Positions 52,808 to 61,989 are shown, numbered from the stretch's first letter. The stretch is 64,000 nt of DNA from Bordetella genomosp. 10 (GCF_002261225.1 NZ_NEVM01000001.1:2098083-2162082), one strand, 5' to 3'. Numbers and translations: made by a program. The notes: generated by a model not told the origin, from the letters alone.

Positions 52808-52873
52808 TCCGGGGTCGCGGGCCTGTCTGTCCGGGACCAGAGGCCTGTTCGTCCGGGGCCGCGGGCCGGGTTC
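52808..52873. repeat. 22-bp tandem array, 3 units
   Basis: Three 22-bp units beginning TCCGGG with a GGCCTG core follow the 16-bp array without gap. They run up to the stop of the methyltransferase gene. Confidence 0.75.
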
Positions 52874-53543
52874 AGGCGCCGGCCGGTCCCAGCCGCATCG
52901 ACAGTTCGACGTCGTCGGCGAACGGCACCGACAGGTAGCCGCTGTCGGGCGCCCGCACGCGCGCCAGGTATTCGGGGCAAAGGTCGGCGTTGTCGGCGAC
53001 GATCAGCGCGCCGGCCCTGAGCCGGCCTTCGAGCCGTTGCAGGATGTCGGCGTAGAGCGCCTTGGCGCCGTCGAGCAGCACGAAGTCGATGGTCGCGGGA
53101 AGGTCGCGGGCCAGCGTTTCCAGCGCGTCGCCGGCGCGGATCTCGACGAGGTCGGCCACGCCGCCCGCGACCATGTGTTCGCGCGCCCTGGCGACCTTGG
53201 CGGGCTCGAATTCGCTGCCGATCAGGCGGCCGCCGCCGTTGTCGCGCAGGGCCGCGGCCAGGTGCAAGGTCGATATGCCGAAGGACGTGCCGTATTCGAC
53301 GATGTTGCGCGCGCCGATGCCGCGGGCGAGCATGTACAGCAGCTTGCCCGTCTCGCGCGAGACCGGCAGCCAGAGGTCCTTCAGGCGGCCGTAGAGATCG
53401 AGATATTCGGTCTTGCTTTTCATCAGGCGCTCGCGTTCGTCGCGCGGCATGGCCGCCACGTCGGGACTGGTCGCGGCATCGGCCTGTTGGAACAATTGGG
53501 CCAGCAGCGGAGCCAGCGGGGCGGAGGTCAGGGTGGTCGTCAT
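52872..53543 (-). CDS. Class I SAM-dependent O-methyltransferase
   Basis: 223 residues, of the catechol/caffeoyl-CoA O-methyltransferase group. NIVEYGTSFGISTLHLAAAL is the SAM-binding motif I, RLIGSEFEPAKVARA motif II and IDFVLLDGAKALYADIL the metal-linked Asp motif. The N-terminal 60 residues are helical. Substrate unknown. Monocistronic; an inverted repeat with TCGCAT elements lies upstream at 53613. Confidence 0.87.
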   Translation of the reverse strand: MTTTLTSAPLAPLLAQLFQQADAATSPDVAAMPRDERERLMKSKTEYLDLYGRLKDLWLPVSRETGKLLYMLARGIGARNIVEYGTSFGISTLHLAAALRDNGGGRLIGSEFEPAKVARAREHMVAGGVADLVEIRAGDALETLARDLPATIDFVLLDGAKALYADILQRLEGRLRAGALIVADNADLCPEYLARVRAPDSGYLSVPFADDVELSMRLGPAGA

Positions 53544-53986
53544 GGATGCTTCCGGATGTAGGTGAGGGATGCGCGCGCCGGCGGAAAGAACGCCGCGCGG
53601 CGCGCAATTTTTAAATGCGATTGTTTATTCGCATTTTTAAAGAATACGACGACGCCCCTTTGTTTTCTATTCGCATCCGGGCTCGCATTTTCGGGGCGGG
53701 AGATGCTTCTCCGCGCCGTGCCGTGGCCGCCTGGCAAATACGCACCGGCGGCATGCCGCCGCGCACAATCGCTCGCCGTCATCGCCATGTTGCTCGCATT
53801 CCTCCTCGCTTCCGGCGCACCGGGGAAAACCCCACTCTTTGCAAGCGTCGATTGCAAGGGGCGGGCGCGGCGCGGCAGCGTGGGGGAGGGTGACGCACCA
53901 TTGGTAACACCCCGAAAGAGCCTGCAGTTCACTGTTCCGGCATTTGCGCGAGCATGAACGGCATATACGTCCCAGAGGAGCGAGCT
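53544..53986. other. 443-bp gap upstream of the methyltransferase
   Basis: It contains the AT-rich inverted repeat at 53613-53636 and two more TCGCAT elements near 53670 and 53683. An open frame 53562-53957 has no recognisable domain and mixed composition and is not accepted as a gene. Confidence 0.5.
53613..53636. promoter_or_regulatory. Inverted repeat operator candidate
   Basis: AAATGCGA, 8 bases (TTGTTTAT), TCGCATTT: perfect 8-bp arms in an AT-rich island, 70-93 bp upstream of the methyltransferase start. Confidence 0.5.
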
Positions 53987-54268
53987 GTGATCAGGTGGCA
54001 TCATGTCGCGCGCGGCGTCATACGCGGCCGTGCTTTCTCGATCGAAATTGCCTCGGTCGAGGCGGGCTTCATCGCCCGTGCCCTGGTCGACGGCGCGCCG
54101 CCCATGGGCGAACGCTCGGTTTCCCATTCCGAACAAGCTGCGGTGGGCAAGGCGATGAGCCTGGCCTATGCCTATGCGCACGGGCAGGCGTCGCGCGGCA
54201 ATGGCGCGGGCCTGGACGCGACGGCGTCCGGGCAACATCCGGGCGAGCGTCACATGCGGGCCGCCTGA
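53987..54268 (+). CDS. Small hypothetical protein
   Basis: 93 residues from GTG 53987, chosen because GAGGAG lies 7 bases upstream; an ATG at 53954 in the same frame lacks such a site. Third codon positions are strongly G/C, which supports coding. IEIASVEAGFIARALVDGAPPMGERSVSHSEQAAVG is the best-structured part. No signal, membrane segment or known motif. Alone in its gap on the plus strand. Confidence 0.5.
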   Translation: MIRWHHVARGVIRGRAFSIEIASVEAGFIARALVDGAPPMGERSVSHSEQAAVGKAMSLAYAYAHGQASRGNGAGLDATASGQHPGERHMRAA

Positions 54269-54412
54269 CCGGCGCGGTCCGCCCGCAACGGGCGGGAGCA
54301 GGAACAGGCGCGACCCGTGAAAGGCTTGCCCGGCGAATCGCGGTGCGCCAGCGCAGCGCGCGGCCGTGCGAGTCCGATATAGTCCTGTTTTCCAGACTAT
54401 CGGACCGATTCC

Positions 54413-54793
54413 ATGATCGAACGTATCCAGACGCCTCGCGCGCCCTTGCCGGCGGGGCACTATAGCCAGGCCATCAAGGCCAATGGTTTCGTTTTCGTGG
54501 CCGGGCAACTGCCTTTCGCGCCCGGTCCAGAGCGCCGCATGCCGGAGGGCATCGAAGCCCAGGCCCGGCAATGCCTGGAAAACCTGGCCGCCATCCTCGA
54601 GGCGGCCGGTTCTTCCGTCGATCGCCTGACCAGCGTGCAGTTGTTCATCCCCGACGTGGCGCTCTGGGGCAAGGTGAACGCGGTCTACGAAGCCTTCATG
54701 GGCGAGGCGCGGCCGGCGCGCACGGTCGTTCCCACGCGCGATCTGCACTACGGCGCCCTGATTGAACTGAATGCCGTCGCCGTCGCCGACTGA
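54413..54793 (+). CDS. RidA (YjgF/UK114) family protein
   Basis: 126 residues. PLPAGHYSQAIKANGFVFVAGQLPF is the N-terminal family signature and RPARTVVPTRDLHYGALIELNAVAV the C-terminal one, with the Arg that binds the imine carboxylate. It deaminates reactive 2-aminoacrylate-like imines or acts as a related hydrolase. It overlaps the next gene by 23 bp, so they are translationally coupled. Confidence 0.9.
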   Translation: MIERIQTPRAPLPAGHYSQAIKANGFVFVAGQLPFAPGPERRMPEGIEAQARQCLENLAAILEAAGSSVDRLTSVQLFIPDVALWGKVNAVYEAFMGEARPARTVVPTRDLHYGALIELNAVAVAD

Positions 54794-55868
54794 GGTCCGC
54801 GGGCAAGCTCGCGGCGACGCGCCGGCCGACAAGCGGATCGGCGTGACGGTGCTGACCGGCTTCCTCGGCAGCGGCAAGACGACCTTGCTCAATCGCCTGG
54901 TGCGCGCGCCGCGTTATGCGGGCGCGGCCGTGGTCATCAACGAGTTCGGCAGCGTCGGCATGGATCACCATCTGGTGCGGGCGAGCGCCGACACGGTGCG
55001 AGTGGTCGAGGGCGGATGCCTCTGCTGCCTGGTGGGCGGGGCCTTGGCCGATACCTTGCGGGACCTGTTCATGCAGGCGCTGCGGCGGACCATCGAGCCA
55101 TTTCGCCACGTGGTCATCGAAACCAGCGGCCTGGCCAGTCCGGCGCCCATATTGTTCACGTTGCGGCACGAGCATTTCCTCGCGGAACGCTATGCCTATG
55201 CGGGCACCGTGGCGGTGGCCGACGCGCGCCAGTTGGCGGCCGCCGCGCCTTTGCCGCCGGAAATGACGCAGCAACTGGCGCTGGCCGACCAGGTGGTGAT
55301 CGGCAAGGCCGACCTGGCTTCGGCGGGGGAAGTGGCGCGAGCGCGCGCGCGGGTCGCCATGGTGAATCCCTCGGCCCTGGTGCACGTGCCGGCGCCGGCG
55401 GGGGAGCTGCCTTCCGCCTTGCTGGCGGAAGGGGGGTATCGAAGAGGGACGTCCGCGCCCGGCGAGGCGCCGGCGGGCGGGTCCGGATGGCTGAGCCGCT
55501 ACGCGCCGGTCGCGGGGAGCGGGCCGGCGCCGGACGGCGGATCCTATGGTCTCGTGGACGGCGGCCCGGCGCACGACGTGGCGGTCTGGACCCATGTGTA
55601 CGCGCGGGCGCCTGCGCGGCCGTCGTTCCTGCTCGGCATGTCTTCCTTGCAGGCGTCCCTGGGCGAATCCTTGCTACGGGTCAAGGGGCTGGTTTCCTTC
55701 GCCGACGGCACGGGGCCCTGGGCGGTGCACGGCGTGCACCGCGAACTGTATCCCCTGGCGGACCTGGGGGGCTGGCCGGATGAGGACCATCGTTCCCGGC
55801 TGGTCTTCATCGCGCGCGGGATGACCGTCGAGGCGCTGGCCGCGAGGGTGCGGGCGGCGCTGGACTGA
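54771..55868 (+). CDS. CobW/COG0523 family GTP-binding metallochaperone-like protein
   Basis: 365 residues, G3E GTPase. Walker A is GFLGSGKTTLLN, the metal motif is EGGCLCCLVGG (CxCC) and the switch region is VIETSGLASPAPI. G4 is VIGKADLAS, with Gly-Lys in place of Asn-Lys. The C-terminal CobW_C domain holds LLRVKGLVSFADGTGPWAVHGVH. No His-rich insert is present. Metal unknown, commonly zinc. The start overlaps the RidA end by 23 bp. Confidence 0.88.
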   Translation: MPSPSPTEVRGQARGDAPADKRIGVTVLTGFLGSGKTTLLNRLVRAPRYAGAAVVINEFGSVGMDHHLVRASADTVRVVEGGCLCCLVGGALADTLRDLFMQALRRTIEPFRHVVIETSGLASPAPILFTLRHEHFLAERYAYAGTVAVADARQLAAAAPLPPEMTQQLALADQVVIGKADLASAGEVARARARVAMVNPSALVHVPAPAGELPSALLAEGGYRRGTSAPGEAPAGGSGWLSRYAPVAGSGPAPDGGSYGLVDGGPAHDVAVWTHVYARAPARPSFLLGMSSLQASLGESLLRVKGLVSFADGTGPWAVHGVHRELYPLADLGGWPDEDHRSRLVFIARGMTVEALAARVRAALD

Positions 55869-56575
55869 GCGCCGGCCGCCCGGCGCCGGCGGGTGCGATG
55901 CGTGCGTCCCGATTTTTCCCTTTACGGATAATGGCGCGTATAATCGATTGAATACCTGTAGCGCGGGCCGGGTTATTCCAATATCGCTTTGTTGGCCGGG
56001 CTTGCCGCGGGGTGCATGCAGCCTGTTTGCGATGTCCGGAACCCCGGATGCGCATTGAATATGCTTGTCGCGGTGCGGTCACCATGCTGCGCGGCGTGCG
56101 GCGCAAGGCGCGGTGCAAACGCGGTGCGAGCGCCATGCATGAAGCAGCGCTGTTGCCCCGCCAGGATTGCATTCCAGATCGAAATTCGGCGTAGCGCCGG
56201 ACCGTCTCCACGGATGGCGGTCGTTGGCGGCCTGCCGCGTGGCGGGCGATTCGCGCTCCCCAACCTGTCCTGTTTTCGCTGTCCTGTCCAGCTTCGTTGG
56301 TCGAGGTCTTTTTGCAAGCTTCCCATTCGTCCATGCCGCCGTCGATGCCGGCGATCAACGCCGCCGCGATCGCCGCGGGCAAGACGGCCGCCATCCTGGC
56401 GGTGGCGTGCGCGGCCGTCGTGGCGGTTCTGGCCGTGGCGGGTGGCTGTGCTGCTGGGGAATGGGGCGTGGCCGCGATCGTATCCGCGGTCGTGATGGCC
56501 ACGTTCAGTGACGCTTGCGGCGGCGCTGTCCGTGGTTTTTTCGGCGGCTTTTCCGGCAAGCGTGCCGCTGCGCGC

Positions 56576-56605
56576 GTTGGCCGCGCAATGGTTGGCCGCG
56601 CAATG
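56576..56605. repeat. 15-bp exact tandem duplication
   Basis: GTTGGCCGCGCAATG occurs twice, back to back. Confidence 0.8.
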
Positions 56606-56628
56606 ATTTCCGCGTTGGGAAAACAAAA

Positions 56629-56654
56629 AAGGCCTGGCGGTTTCGCCAAGCCTT
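56629..56654 (-). terminator. Terminator of tRNA-fMet
   Basis: On the minus strand AAGGCTTGGCG, AAAC, CGCCAGGCCTT, TTTT: an imperfect GC stem plus T-tract directly past the tRNA. Confidence 0.8.
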
Positions 56655-56665
56655 CTCTGTGTATC

Positions 56666-56742
<77 letters not shown>

Positions 56743-56754
56743 TCTGAGAAAAGA

Positions 56755-56783
56755 ATATTAACCCTCTTTTTGATTCATGGCAA
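56755..56783 (-). promoter_or_regulatory. Promoter of tRNA-fMet
   Basis: On the minus strand TTGCCA, 17-base spacer, TAATAT, 12 bp before the tRNA. Confidence 0.8.
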
Positions 56784-56803
56784 GTCCTTTGTCTGTTTTT
56801 TTA

Positions 56804-56880
56804 CCGCCGGGCCGCCCCAAGGTAAAAACGTCCCCTCGGGGGGCAGCAAGCGGCGCAAGCCGCGCGGCGTGGGGGCATTT
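56804..56880. repeat. Candidate dispersed intergenic palindromic repeat
   Basis: A block from CCGCCGGGCCGCCCC through CCCCTCGGGGGGCAGC and GCGGCGCAAGCCGC to GCGTGGGGGC. It resembles a palindromic element I recall as common between genes in Bordetella and relatives. Only one copy is in this window, so repeat status rests on memory, not on the sequence. Confidence 0.4.
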
Positions 56881-56905
56881 TTTTTGAGAAAAGTTGAACA
56901 CATCG

Positions 56906-58336
56906 ATGAATGAAAGCGAGGCAACAATCGTCATCGAAGCCGCGTTGCTCTGCGCAACGCAGCCGATGCCGCGCGGTGAAATCCGCAAACTGTTCAACGA
57001 TGACGATGGCATCGATGACGCAAAACTGGGCAGCCTGCTGGAAGGGCTGCAGCAGTCCTGGACGGATCGCGGCCTGGAACTGGTGTCGCTGGCCAGCGGA
57101 TGGCGCTTCCAGAGCCGGCCGCACATGCAGCGCTACCTGCAGCGGCTGGATCCGGAGAAGCCTCCTAAATACTCGCGCGCCGTCATGGAGACGCTGGCCA
57201 TCGTGGCCTGGCGCCAGCCGGTCACGCGCGGCGATATCGAGGATATCCGCGGCGTGACCGTGTCGTCGCAGATCGTCAAGACATTGGAGGATCGCGGATG
57301 GATCGAGGTCATCGGCCATCGCGATGCGCCTGGACGCCCCGCCTTGTTCGGGACGACGCGGCAGTTCCTTGACGACCTGGGATTGCGGGCGCTGGATGAG
57401 CTGCCGCCGCTGGAAGCCCAGGGCGCGGCCGCGGCGCTGGCGGGCCTGGACCTCGGCGGCGTCGAGATCGAGGAAATAGCGCCGGCTGACGAGGGCGCGG
57501 CCGGCGAACCCGCTCCGGACGCGGATGCGGATGCGCCGGATGGCGCCGCCGGCGCCGCGGCCGAGACGGCGGGCGAGCCCGCGGCGTCGGCGGCGATCGG
57601 CGCGGAGGGCGCCGAGGCGGAGGATGCCGTGGCAGCAGACGCCGTGGCGGAAGGTGCCGGTGCGCAGGATGACGGTGCGGAAAGTGCCGGGGGCGAAGGC
57701 GCCGTAGCGGAAGATGCCACGGCGGACGACGCTAAGGGGGAAATCGCCCAGGCCGAAGATGCCGCCCAGGGCGCCGACGGCGACGGGGCAAGTGTTGCTT
57801 CCGCGTCCGCGGTATCCGCCGAAGAGGCCGGTGAAGAAGGAATTGTGGATATTCCGCCCACGGAGGATGCACGGGCGGCGGCATCTGGCGTAGAATCCCC
57901 TTTATCGCCAGCCGCTGACGATGCCCCGCACGATGATGTGCGCCAGGCGACGGAGCGGACCGGCGCGGCCCACGCGGATATGGCTATCGCTTCCGCGGAT
58001 GATTCCGGAGCTACCGGGAACAAGGCCGGCGCCGATTTGTCCATCGATCATGAAAACGAGCAACTGTCCGCCTTGGCGGCGTCCGTTGGCGGCCGGCCGG
58101 ATATGCCGCCGCCTGGGCACGACACCATAGATCAGCCAGGCGACGGGGCGCGGGTCCCTCAACCCGCACGTACACCAGAGATAACGCCTCCCAGCGTCGC
58201 GCCGGAAATCGAGCCGCGGAGCGGGGAGCCTGAAATTCCGTCATCCACGCCGGACGCCGCGCCTGAACGGCCGTCCGAGCGGTCCGACGATGAGGACGCG
58301 CCCGGCGCGTTTCGCAAAGATAGAAATCCGGAGTAG
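56906..58336 (+). CDS. scpB: Segregation and condensation protein B with a long acidic tail
   Basis: 476 residues, about twice the usual length. Residues 1-170 are ScpB: two winged helices with [43 protein letters not shown] and [21 protein letters not shown]. It joins ScpA and SMC in chromosome condensation. Residues ~190-476 are low-complexity Ala, Glu, Asp, Gly with imperfect pentads such as [10 protein letters not shown]; strongly acidic and probably disordered. The start is ATG 56906. scpA is not adjacent. rluB follows after 5 bp. Confidence 0.92.
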   Translation: MNESEATIVIEAALLCATQPMPRGEIRKLFNDDDGIDDAKLGSLLEGLQQSWTDRGLELVSLASGWRFQSRPHMQRYLQRLDPEKPPKYSRAVMETLAIVAWRQPVTRGDIEDIRGVTVSSQIVKTLEDRGWIEVIGHRDAPGRPALFGTTRQFLDDLGLRALDELPPLEAQGAAAALAGLDLGGVEIEEIAPADEGAAGEPAPDADADAPDGAAGAAAETAGEPAASAAIGAEGAEAEDAVAADAVAEGAGAQDDGAESAGGEGAVAEDATADDAKGEIAQAEDAAQGADGDGASVASASAVSAEEAGEEGIVDIPPTEDARAAASGVESPLSPAADDAPHDDVRQATERTGAAHADMAIASADDSGATGNKAGADLSIDHENEQLSALAASVGGRPDMPPPGHDTIDQPGDGARVPQPARTPEITPPSVAPEIEPRSGEPEIPSSTPDAAPERPSERSDDEDAPGAFRKDRNPE

Positions 58337-58341
58337 TTCTA

Positions 58342-61134
58342 GTGACCATCAATAAGAAAGCGCAGGACGAAATCGTCCCCGTGAATGAACACGCGAATGC
58401 CGCCGGCGCCCCCGCGCAGGATGACGCCGCGGCGCCGGTGCGCAAGCCGCGCGCGCGCCGCGTGGCGCGCGCCGAGGAAGCCGGGTCGGCGCCTGCTTCG
58501 GTGGCCGCCGACGCGACCGCAACGGAAACGGCGGAGGCGCCCCGCGCCCGCGCTCCCCGCAAGTCGACGCGCGCCAAGACCGCCGAAACGGCCGCCGCGT
58601 CCACGATGGAAGCCGCGTCCGCCGGGCAAACCGGGACGACCCAGGCCGCGGCGGGCGCCGCCGCTGAAGGGAAGGCCGGGGCACCGGATGCGGGCCAGGC
58701 CGACGCCGCGCCGGCCAGGAAGCCGCGCGCCCCCCGTGCCCCGCGCGCGCAGGCCGCCGCGGACCAAGGCGCGGCGGGTCAGGTTGTTACGGGTCAGGCC
58801 GCCGCAAGCCAGACTGCCGCTGCCACGGGCCAATCTGGCCAGGCGGCCGAACCGGTCGCCACCCGCAATGCGCCCGCACAGGGCGAAGCGTCGAACGCCG
58901 CGCCGGTGCAAGTTGAAACCAAGCGCGCCGCCTCCTCGCGCAAGCAGGCGGCGAGCGCGGAGTCCCCAACCGCTTCCGCGGCCCCCGTATCCACGACGTC
59001 CGTGTCCGATACGGCAGCCTCCGCACCCGCGACGTCCACGTCCGCCGGTTCGGACACGGCGCCCGCCACGCAGGGCCAGGCGGAAGCCGGCGATGCGCCG
59101 GCTCCGCGCGCCCGGGGGCGCCGCCGCGCCGATGCGTCGGCCGAGGCCGTGGGCGAGCAGGACGCTGCCGTGCCGCCGCGGCGCGAGCGCGAACGCGCCG
59201 GCAAGCCGACCCGCAATCGTCCCGCCCGCGCGGCAACCGGTGAATCGACCCATGATTACGCGCCGGGCGATGCCGCGCCGGCGATGGCGCACGGCCAAAG
59301 CGGCGATCTGTTCGCGCCGGCCGCCCAACAACCCGCCCCCGCGTTCGAACCGGTGGCGGGATACGGTGAACCGGCATATGGCGAACCGGCCGCCGCGGGC
59401 CAGCCGCAAAACGGCGAAGGCGAGGGCGGCGCCCGCACGCGCGGCCGCAAGCTGCGCACGCCTTTCCGCCGCCGTCGCGGCGACGCGGTCGACAACGCCG
59501 GCGGCCATGGCGCCGCGAGCGGCGGCGACGCCGGCGAAGGCCACGCGGCCGCCGGCGCGGACCCGCGCGCCAACGACCGCGGCAACGAGCGCGAGGCCGA
59601 GCAGGCCCTGTCCTATCTGGAGAAGAGCGCGCGCATGGAGCAGCGGCTGGGCAAGTACCTGAACAGCGAGGTCGTGATGCCCAAGCTGCACAAGGTCCTG
59701 GCCGATGCCGGCATCGGTTCGCGCCGCGAAATGGAAGAGCTGATCGTCGCGGGCCGCGTGTCGGTCAACGGCGAGCCGGCGCACATCGGCCAGCGCGTGG
59801 CCGCCAACGACCAGGTGCGGGTCAACGGCCGCGTCATCGCGCGCATGAATACGCGCAAGCCGCCGCGCGTGATCCTGTATCACAAGCCGGCCGGCGAAAT
59901 CGTCAGCCATGACGATCCCGGCGGCCGCGCCAGCGTGTTTGCCCGCCTGCCCAAGCTGCGCACCGGCAAGTGGCTGTCGGTCGGCCGGCTGGACCTGAAT
60001 ACGGAAGGCCTGCTGATTTTCACCACCTCGGGTGAAATGGCCAACCGCATCATGCATCCGCGCTATGGCACCGAACGCGAGTACGCCGTGCGCGTGCTGG
60101 GCACGATGGACGACGCGCAGCGCGCCTCGCTGGTCGAGGGCATCGAGCTGGAAGACGGCAAGGCCGCCTTCGGTTCCCTGGACTTCATCGGCGGCGACGG
60201 CAGCAATCGCTGGTATCGCGTGACGCTGCAGGAAGGCCGCAATCGCGAAGTCCGCCGCATGTTCGAAGCCATCGGCGTGACGGTCAGCCGCCTGATCCGC
60301 ACGCGCTTCGGCGACATCGTGCTGCCGACGACCTTGCGGCGCGGCCGCTGGGAAGAGCTGGATCCGAATTTGTGTACGGCGCTGATGGTGCAACTGGGCC
60401 TGCTGCGCGACGATGACGACGGCGATGGCCGGCGCCGTTCCAAGCAGCCCGATTCGCACGACAGCGCGCTGCCTCCCGGTTTCGGCACGCTCGAGAACAA
60501 CGGCATGAACGGCGCGCGCATCGGCCGGCGCGGCAAGCTGCAGGGCGGCAAGCCCGGCCGCAGCGGCCAGACGGCTTCCTCGCCGTCGGACCCCTTCGGC
60601 ACCGGCCTGATGATCACCGGCGGCTATGCCAACGGCCATCCGCTGGGGCTCGATGGCGGCCGCGGCAAGGGTAGCGGCGGCGGTAATGGCAACGGCAATG
60701 GCAATGGCGGCGGCAACGGCAAGGGTGGCCGCCGCGGCGGAAAACGCGGTCCCGGCCAAGGCGGCCAGGGCGCGATGCAAGGCCAGGGCCAAGGCCAAGG
60801 TCAAGGGCAGGGCCAGGGACGCGGCGGCAAGTCCGGCCAGAAGTCCCGCGGCCAGCAGCATGGCGGCAAGAATCCCAACGCGCGTAAGGGCGAAGGCCCG
60901 CGCCAGCTTGCCCAGCCGGGCGCCGAAGGGCAGCCCAAGGGACCGCGCGCGGCGCGTCCGCCCAAGGGCAATCGCAGCGGCAAGCCCGCGGCTCCGCAGG
61001 GCAAGGCGCGCGGTAATCGCGGCGGCGGTGGTGGCGGCGGCGGTTCGCGCGGCGACGATTGGCAGCCGCGCGGCGCCTCGGCGCACGAGTCGCGCATCGG
61101 CATCGCCGAGCTGCGCGGCCGCGGCAGCCGCTGA
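58342..61134 (+). CDS. rluB: 23S rRNA pseudouridine 2605 synthase with long basic tails
   Basis: 930 residues, about three times the E. coli enzyme. The S4 domain lies near residues 446-490 ([23 protein letters not shown]). The synthase core runs about 500-685, with the catalytic Asp in [15 protein letters not shown] and [18 protein letters not shown]. The first ~430 residues are Ala/Pro/Lys/Arg low complexity, like histone H1 tails. The last ~240 are Gly/Gln/Lys/Arg, with GQGQGQ and GNGNG runs. GTG start at 58342. Confidence 0.93.
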   Translation: MTINKKAQDEIVPVNEHANAAGAPAQDDAAAPVRKPRARRVARAEEAGSAPASVAADATATETAEAPRARAPRKSTRAKTAETAAASTMEAASAGQTGTTQAAAGAAAEGKAGAPDAGQADAAPARKPRAPRAPRAQAAADQGAAGQVVTGQAAASQTAAATGQSGQAAEPVATRNAPAQGEASNAAPVQVETKRAASSRKQAASAESPTASAAPVSTTSVSDTAASAPATSTSAGSDTAPATQGQAEAGDAPAPRARGRRRADASAEAVGEQDAAVPPRRERERAGKPTRNRPARAATGESTHDYAPGDAAPAMAHGQSGDLFAPAAQQPAPAFEPVAGYGEPAYGEPAAAGQPQNGEGEGGARTRGRKLRTPFRRRRGDAVDNAGGHGAASGGDAGEGHAAAGADPRANDRGNEREAEQALSYLEKSARMEQRLGKYLNSEVVMPKLHKVLADAGIGSRREMEELIVAGRVSVNGEPAHIGQRVAANDQVRVNGRVIARMNTRKPPRVILYHKPAGEIVSHDDPGGRASVFARLPKLRTGKWLSVGRLDLNTEGLLIFTTSGEMANRIMHPRYGTEREYAVRVLGTMDDAQRASLVEGIELEDGKAAFGSLDFIGGDGSNRWYRVTLQEGRNREVRRMFEAIGVTVSRLIRTRFGDIVLPTTLRRGRWEELDPNLCTALMVQLGLLRDDDDGDGRRRSKQPDSHDSALPPGFGTLENNGMNGARIGRRGKLQGGKPGRSGQTASSPSDPFGTGLMITGGYANGHPLGLDGGRGKGSGGGNGNGNGNGGGNGKGGRRGGKRGPGQGGQGAMQGQGQGQGQGQGQGRGGKSGQKSRGQQHGGKNPNARKGEGPRQLAQPGAEGQPKGPRAARPPKGNRSGKPAAPQGKARGNRGGGGGGGGSRGDDWQPRGASAHESRIGIAELRGRGSR

Positions 61135-61506
61135 GGCATCCCATATTCCGTAACTCCTCGACGCAGCAGGCAATTTCCCGAAAATCTGATAAAATCTCAG
61201 GTTTTCGCAGGCTCGTCGTTTGTGCCTGCCTGTGCAGACGGCCGTTTTGGCGGCTGTTCGTGCCACGCGCGCATGGTTTCATGCCTGCCGCCGCACGGCG
61301 CAGGCGGGTTTTGGCGCTTCCGCGTGGCTGGCGTGACAGGGCAGGGCAGAGCCTTAGCAGGTAGGGCTTTCCGGTCTTCCGTCATCGTCCCCGGGGCTGC
61401 CAGGCCGCTGGCGAGTGAACAAATAAAGGCGGGTAGCGGGGCTTTCGAGGCCGCGTTTCCCGCACAACACGATGGGCTGGGCGTACAGCCCATTTTTTTC
61501 GAGCAT
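61135..61506 (+). other. rimP leader region
   Basis: 372 bp between rluB and rimP. A -10-like GATAAAAT near 61188-61195 suggests an operon promoter, and a terminator hairpin at 61472 closes the leader. An open frame from 61222 runs in phase into rimP but has no homology, so it is treated as untranslated. Confidence 0.55.
61472..61499 (+). terminator. Attenuator hairpin in the rimP leader
   Basis: ATGGGCTG, loop GGCGTA, CAGCCCAT, then TTTTTTT, ending 8 bp before the rimP start. A full intrinsic terminator in front of rimP-nusA-infB resembles the rimP leader described in other proteobacteria. Read-through would be adjusted, for example by NusA. Confidence 0.85.
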
Positions 61507-61989
61507 ATGGCTGATTTATTCGCAATGACCCAAGAGGCGCTGGCCGGCATGGACGTCGAACTCGTCGACGTGGAACGTGCCGCCCTGGGCCTGCTGCGCG
61601 TGACCATCGATCGTCCCGGCGGTGTGCGCATCGAGGATTGCGAGCAGGTGTCGCGTCAGCTTTCGCGCGTGTTCGAGGTCGAGAATATCGATTACAAGAG
61701 ACTGGAAGTCGGCTCGCCTGGCGTCGACCGCCCCTTGCGCAGCGAGTCCGACCTGCGTCGCTTCGCCGGCGAACGCGTGGAGGTCAAGCTGCGCCAGGCG
61801 GTCGAAGGCCGCAAGGTCTTTACCGGCATCCTGGTCGCCGACGAGGCGGCGCAGGACCAGGAAAAGGCCACTTTCGGTGTGGAATTTGAGGCAAAGAAGG
61901 ACGATATACAGGTGGTGCGTTTCACGTTCGACGATGTCGAACGCGCCAAGCTGGACCCCGTTCTGGATTTCAAGGGCAAAAAGCGATGA
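61507..61989 (+). CDS. rimP: Ribosome maturation factor RimP
   Basis: 160 residues. [48 protein letters not shown] and [24 protein letters not shown] are RimP motifs. It acts in 30S assembly. The start at 61507 fits the family. It overlaps the nusA start by 4 bp (ATGA). First gene of the rimP-nusA-infB operon. Confidence 0.96.
   Translation: MADLFAMTQEALAGMDVELVDVERAALGLLRVTIDRPGGVRIEDCEQVSRQLSRVFEVENIDYKRLEVGSPGVDRPLRSESDLRRFAGERVEVKLRQAVEGRKVFTGILVADEAAQDQEKATFGVEFEAKKDDIQVVRFTFDDVERAKLDPVLDFKGKKR

Larger units (their letters stand above)
55869..56665. other. 800-bp gap between the CobW gene and tRNA-fMet
   Basis: It holds an exact TATAAT at 55939-55944 and a 15-bp tandem repeat near 56576. 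In between, 56333-56580 is an Ala/Val-rich frame with strong G/C third positions (MPPSMPAINAAAIAAGKTAA...). That frame runs through the tRNA terminator and the tRNA itself, so it is at most a remnant. Antisense frames share the same third position, so the coding strand is ambiguous. No gene is called. Confidence 0.4.

Noticed and set aside
53562..53957. 131-codon plus-strand frame upstream of the methyltransferase
   Set aside because: It spans the operator-like inverted repeat, has no ribosome site or domain, and lacks consistent G/C third positions.
58339..61266. Minus-strand open frame of 975 codons
   Set aside because: It is the antisense of rluB. Its Ala/Arg/Gly composition mirrors rluB's low-complexity tails, and it lacks any domain.
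61222..61506. N-terminal extension of rimP
   Set aside because: It runs through an intrinsic terminator and has no homology to RimP. ATG 61507 gives the normal protein.
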